Below, piece after piece: positions 51,809 to 53,848 of a stretch of 53,848 bases of DNA; within the stretch, counting starts at the first letter, position 1; every line of letters begins with the position of its first letter. The stretch lies in assembly GCA_026400375.1 (NCBI GenBank), contig JAPLPG010000202.1:1-53848 (forward strand), in the 5' to 3' direction. The position numbers were made by a program, and so were the translations under genes. Source of the DNA: Novosphingobium sp. (GTDB lineage: Bacteria > Pseudomonadota > Alphaproteobacteria > Sphingomonadales > Sphingomonadaceae). Below the pieces are notes generated by a model. It did no database searches. It saw only the letters and a program-made list of their open reading frames with translations, and had not been told where the DNA came from.

Positions 51809-53175
51809 TGGCAATCAAGCGCCTCTTCATCGCCAATCGCGGCGAGATTGCCTTGCGCATCGTCCGCGCGGCGCAAGCCCTGAACATCGAGACCGTCGTC
51901 GCGGTTTCGGATGCCGACCGCGACAGCGCAGCTGCACGTCTGGCTGACCGGTCTGTCGTGCTCGGTCCTGCGCAGGCCGCCAAAAGCTACCTCGATCCGC
52001 GTCTGGTCGTACATGCAGCAAAGGCAAGCGGTTGCGACGGCCTGCACCCGGGCTACGGCTTCCTGTCCGAGCGTGCCATTTTGCCAACGCTTTGTGCGCA
52101 ACAGGGGATTGCCTTTGTCGGTCCCGCGCCTGACGTCATCGATTCCCTGGGGGACAAGATCCAGGCCCGGGCGATGGCGCGTGCGGCAGGCGTGCCACTG
52201 GTGCCCGGTTGCGATGGCGTTGCCACCGCAGCAGACGCTCGTCGCGAGGGCGATCGCATCGGCTATCCCGTCCTGCTGAAGGCTGCGGCCGGCGGCGGCG
52301 GGCGCGGCATGGTGATCGCCAACAACGGCGACGAGGCAGAAGCCGGTTTCCACCGCGCGTCGGCAGAAGCCGTAGCCGCATTCGGCGACGGCACATTGTT
52401 CATGGAACGCTTCGTGCCCGAGGCACGCCACGTCGAAGTCCAGTTGATGGGCGATGGCAAGGGCGGCGTCGTCCACTTGGGCGAGCGCGACTGTTCGGTG
52501 CAGCGGCGCTACCAGAAGCTGATCGAGGAAGCGCCTTGCGTTGCCATGCCCGATCACTTGCGCAAGCAGTTGCACGCAAGCGCCTGCGCTCTTGCAGCTT
52601 CGGTCAACTATCGCAATGCGGGGACCTGCGAATTCCTGTTCGACGTGAAGCGGCAGGAGTTTTACTTCATCGAGGTCAATGCCCGGATTCAGGTAGAGCA
52701 TCCGGTCAGCGAGATGATTTCGGGTTTCGACCTTGTGCAAGAGCAGTTGCGCATCGCCGGAGGCGCGCCGTTGTCGGTTACCCAGGACCAGGTGCGGCTG
52801 TCAGGTCACGCCATCGAATGTCGCATCAATGCAGAAGACACGGCGCGCGATTTCATGCCATCGCCGGGGCGCATCACCCGTTGGGCACCGCCCGCAGGGG
52901 AGGGTATCCGGCTCGACAGCCACATGTCCGAAGGGGCCATGATCCCGCCGTATTATGACAGCATGATCGGCAAGCTGATTGTCCATGCGCCAACCCGGGA
53001 CGCAGCAATCGACAAGCTTGATGCTGCCCTGGCCGATTTCCGCGTCGAGGGCATTGCGACCACGATCGGGCTGCACCGCGAGATCATCGCGCATCCCGAC
53101 TTCCGGGCAAATCGCATCCATACCCGCTGGCTGGAACAGGTTCTGCTGGCTGATCGAAAGGGGGCAGCGGCATGA
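51808..53175 (+). CDS. Biotin carboxylase (AccC-like)
   Basis: A 455-residue ATP-grasp biotin carboxylase that makes carboxybiotin from ATP and bicarbonate. RLFIANRGEIALRIVRAAQ, HPGYGFLSE, the glycine-rich loop KAAAGGGGRGM and EVNARIQVEHPV (a variant of EMNxRxQVEHPV) are all present and ordinary. Lys and Arg of the active site appear conserved. The gene overlaps carrier 2 by 1 bp and the third carrier-like gene by 4 bp (ATGA), so the subunits are made together. Confidence 0.95.
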   Translation: MAIKRLFIANRGEIALRIVRAAQALNIETVVAVSDADRDSAAARLADRSVVLGPAQAAKSYLDPRLVVHAAKASGCDGLHPGYGFLSERAILPTLCAQQGIAFVGPAPDVIDSLGDKIQARAMARAAGVPLVPGCDGVATAADARREGDRIGYPVLLKAAAGGGGRGMVIANNGDEAEAGFHRASAEAVAAFGDGTLFMERFVPEARHVEVQLMGDGKGGVVHLGERDCSVQRRYQKLIEEAPCVAMPDHLRKQLHASACALAASVNYRNAGTCEFLFDVKRQEFYFIEVNARIQVEHPVSEMISGFDLVQEQLRIAGGAPLSVTQDQVRLSGHAIECRINAEDTARDFMPSPGRITRWAPPAGEGIRLDSHMSEGAMIPPYYDSMIGKLIVHAPTRDAAIDKLDAALADFRVEGIATTIGLHREIIAHPDFRANRIHTRWLEQVLLADRKGAAA

Positions 53176-53609
53176 TCGAGATCGATGACGAGGCCCGTAG
53201 TGCGATCACCAACGCGCGTGCTCTGCTGGATGCCATGCTGGCAGGAGGTTGGGAGCAAGTCTGCATCACCGGCGAGGAAGGAGACTATTTCCTTGCGCGC
53301 GTGCCGGGAACGCCCAATCCTTTGCTCGCTCCGGCCGCGGTGGCACTACCTGCTGTCGAGCCAGCTTCTGGCCAACAGACATCTGTCGGATCACAGACGC
53401 ACACTGTCAAAGCGCCGCATGTGGGCACGGTTGTGTGGATTGCGGCTGTTGGAGCAGTTATCGGAAAGGGTGAAACGGCTGCTCGTATCGCCGTTCTCGA
53501 CGAGACCATGGAAATCGCCGCCAGCAACGCAGGCGTGGTTTCGTCTCACGCTGCGAAAATTGGCGATCTGGTCGAATACGCTCATGATCTCGTGACCTTG
53601 GTGGCCTGA
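53172..53609 (+). CDS. Biotinyl-domain protein without the biotin lysine
   Basis: A 145-residue AccB-like protein with the same plan as carriers 1 and 2: helical N-terminus, short linker, and a beta-barrel domain (about 79-145). Where the carriers have E-V-M-K-L it reads E-T-M-E-I (residues 111-115), so the biotin Lys is Glu114. It cannot be biotinylated there. It may serve as a structural or regulatory subunit of the complex, or be a decaying copy. The base code (GAA) is plain in the sequence. Confidence 0.8.
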   Translation: MIEIDDEARSAITNARALLDAMLAGGWEQVCITGEEGDYFLARVPGTPNPLLAPAAVALPAVEPASGQQTSVGSQTHTVKAPHVGTVVWIAAVGAVIGKGETAARIAVLDETMEIAASNAGVVSSHAAKIGDLVEYAHDLVTLVA

Positions 53610-53610
53610 C

Positions 53611-53848
53611 GTGGCTACGCTTGCCGCTGTCGAGCATCAGAGCGTCCGCACCGACTGGACGCGCGAGGAGATCGCCGCGCTGTTCGACCTGCCGTTCACC
53701 GAACTGGTGTTCCGCGCCGCCGAAGTCCACCGCGCCCACCACCGCGCGGGCGAAGTGCAACTGTGCACGCTGCTCTCGATCAAGACCGGCGGCTGCCCCG
53801 AGGACTGCGGCTACTGCTCGCAGTCGGTCTCGGCCGAATCGGGCGTGA
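53611..53848 (+). CDS. bioB: Biotin synthase, N-terminal part (runs off the window)
   Basis: Partial: 79 codons are visible. [22 protein letters not shown] holds the radical-SAM CxxxCxxC motif (C-PED-C-GY-C) with the biotin synthase context, in two parts [11 protein letters not shown] and [11 protein letters not shown]. BioB inserts sulfur into dethiobiotin. The start is GTG, one base after the stop of the lysine-less carrier gene, preceded only by a weak GGTGG. Its place in a carboxylase operon suggests that extra biotin is needed when the pathway runs. Confidence 0.9.
   Translation, partial: MATLAAVEHQSVRTDWTREEIAALFDLPFTELVFRAAEVHRAHHRAGEVQLCTLLSIKTGGCPEDCGYCSQSVSAESGV

Noticed and set aside
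1..53848. Insertion sequences with transposase genes
   Set aside because: No transposase family motif or matching terminal inverted repeats with target duplications were recognised; the only recombinase is the tyrosine enzyme at 24379.
1..53848. tRNA or rRNA genes
   Set aside because: No cloverleaf with a GTTCGA-type T-loop or rRNA-like segments was noticed, though I could not run a dedicated search.

Overview
The window reads as part of a large plasmid or secondary replicon of an alphaproteobacterium, most likely a sphingomonad (Novosphingobium/Sphingobium type). The grounds are a parA-parB-repA(RPA-type) replication cassette with an iteron origin, two TonB-dependent receptors, CYP101-like and Rieske oxygenases typical of sphingomonad catabolic plasmids, high GC and alphaproteobacterial family resemblances. 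No rRNA, tRNA or CRISPR array was recognised. Species and plasmid identity are inference.

Layout. (1) 1-5550: accessory segment with an AAA-ATPase/methyltransferase fusion gene and a YobI-like P-loop gene that looks broken by an internal deletion. (2) 5550-12100: membrane and ion-homeostasis genes (DUF2254, CPA1 Na+/H+ antiporter, a lipoprotein, an SLC13-type permease, MgtC- and YetF-like proteins). (3) 12160-15900: a ModE-like regulator convergent with a TonB-dependent receptor that has an ATAT-rich palindrome in its promoter, plus intergenic debris. A ~100-bp dispersed repeat occurs three times in regions 1-3. (4) 16284-25536: plasmid backbone, with a wHTH/nucleotidyltransferase toxin-antitoxin-like pair, parA, parB, repA, an origin with ten iteron-like repeats, a duplicated 16-bp perfect palindrome, an unknown protein, a 28-bp dif-like inverted repeat and a tyrosine recombinase. 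(5) 25597-26640: an Abi_2 (AbiD/F) HEPN protein with a terminator-like structured leader, possibly an abiF-type RNA. (6) 26734-53848: a large catabolic island.

The catabolic island has four transcription units. TonB receptor plus two Rieske oxygenases (minus strand) diverge from a TetR gene. A flavin monooxygenase, CYP101-like P450, [2Fe-2S] ferredoxin and globin (minus) diverge from a second TetR gene. Amidohydrolase, acyl-CoA ligase, alpha/beta hydrolase, thiolase and SDR dehydrogenase form an overlapping minus-strand operon. A plus-strand operon of 13 or more genes runs to the window end: two thiolase-like proteins, a DUF35 protein, an MBL hydrolase, a PaaG-like isomerase/hydratase, two acyl-CoA dehydrogenases, then a biotin-dependent carboxylase (two biotin carrier proteins, an HMGL-type carboxyltransferase, a biotin carboxylase, a third carrier-like protein without the biotin lysine) and the start of bioB.

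Inferred working model: outer-membrane uptake of a hydrophobic, perhaps cyclic terpenoid or steroid-like substrate; oxygenation by P450, Rieske and flavin monooxygenases; ring or ester opening by hydrolases; CoA activation; beta-oxidation with retro-aldol or thiolytic cleavage; and a carboxylation step by a divergent biotin enzyme that brings its own biotin synthase. Three sites of form TCCGA-N7-TCG, one at the second tetR gene and two in the promoter of the long operon, suggest one regulator ties the units together. The carboxyltransferase, with changes by eye at three catalytic positions, and its lysine-less carrier homologue are the strongest candidates for undescribed biochemistry here.
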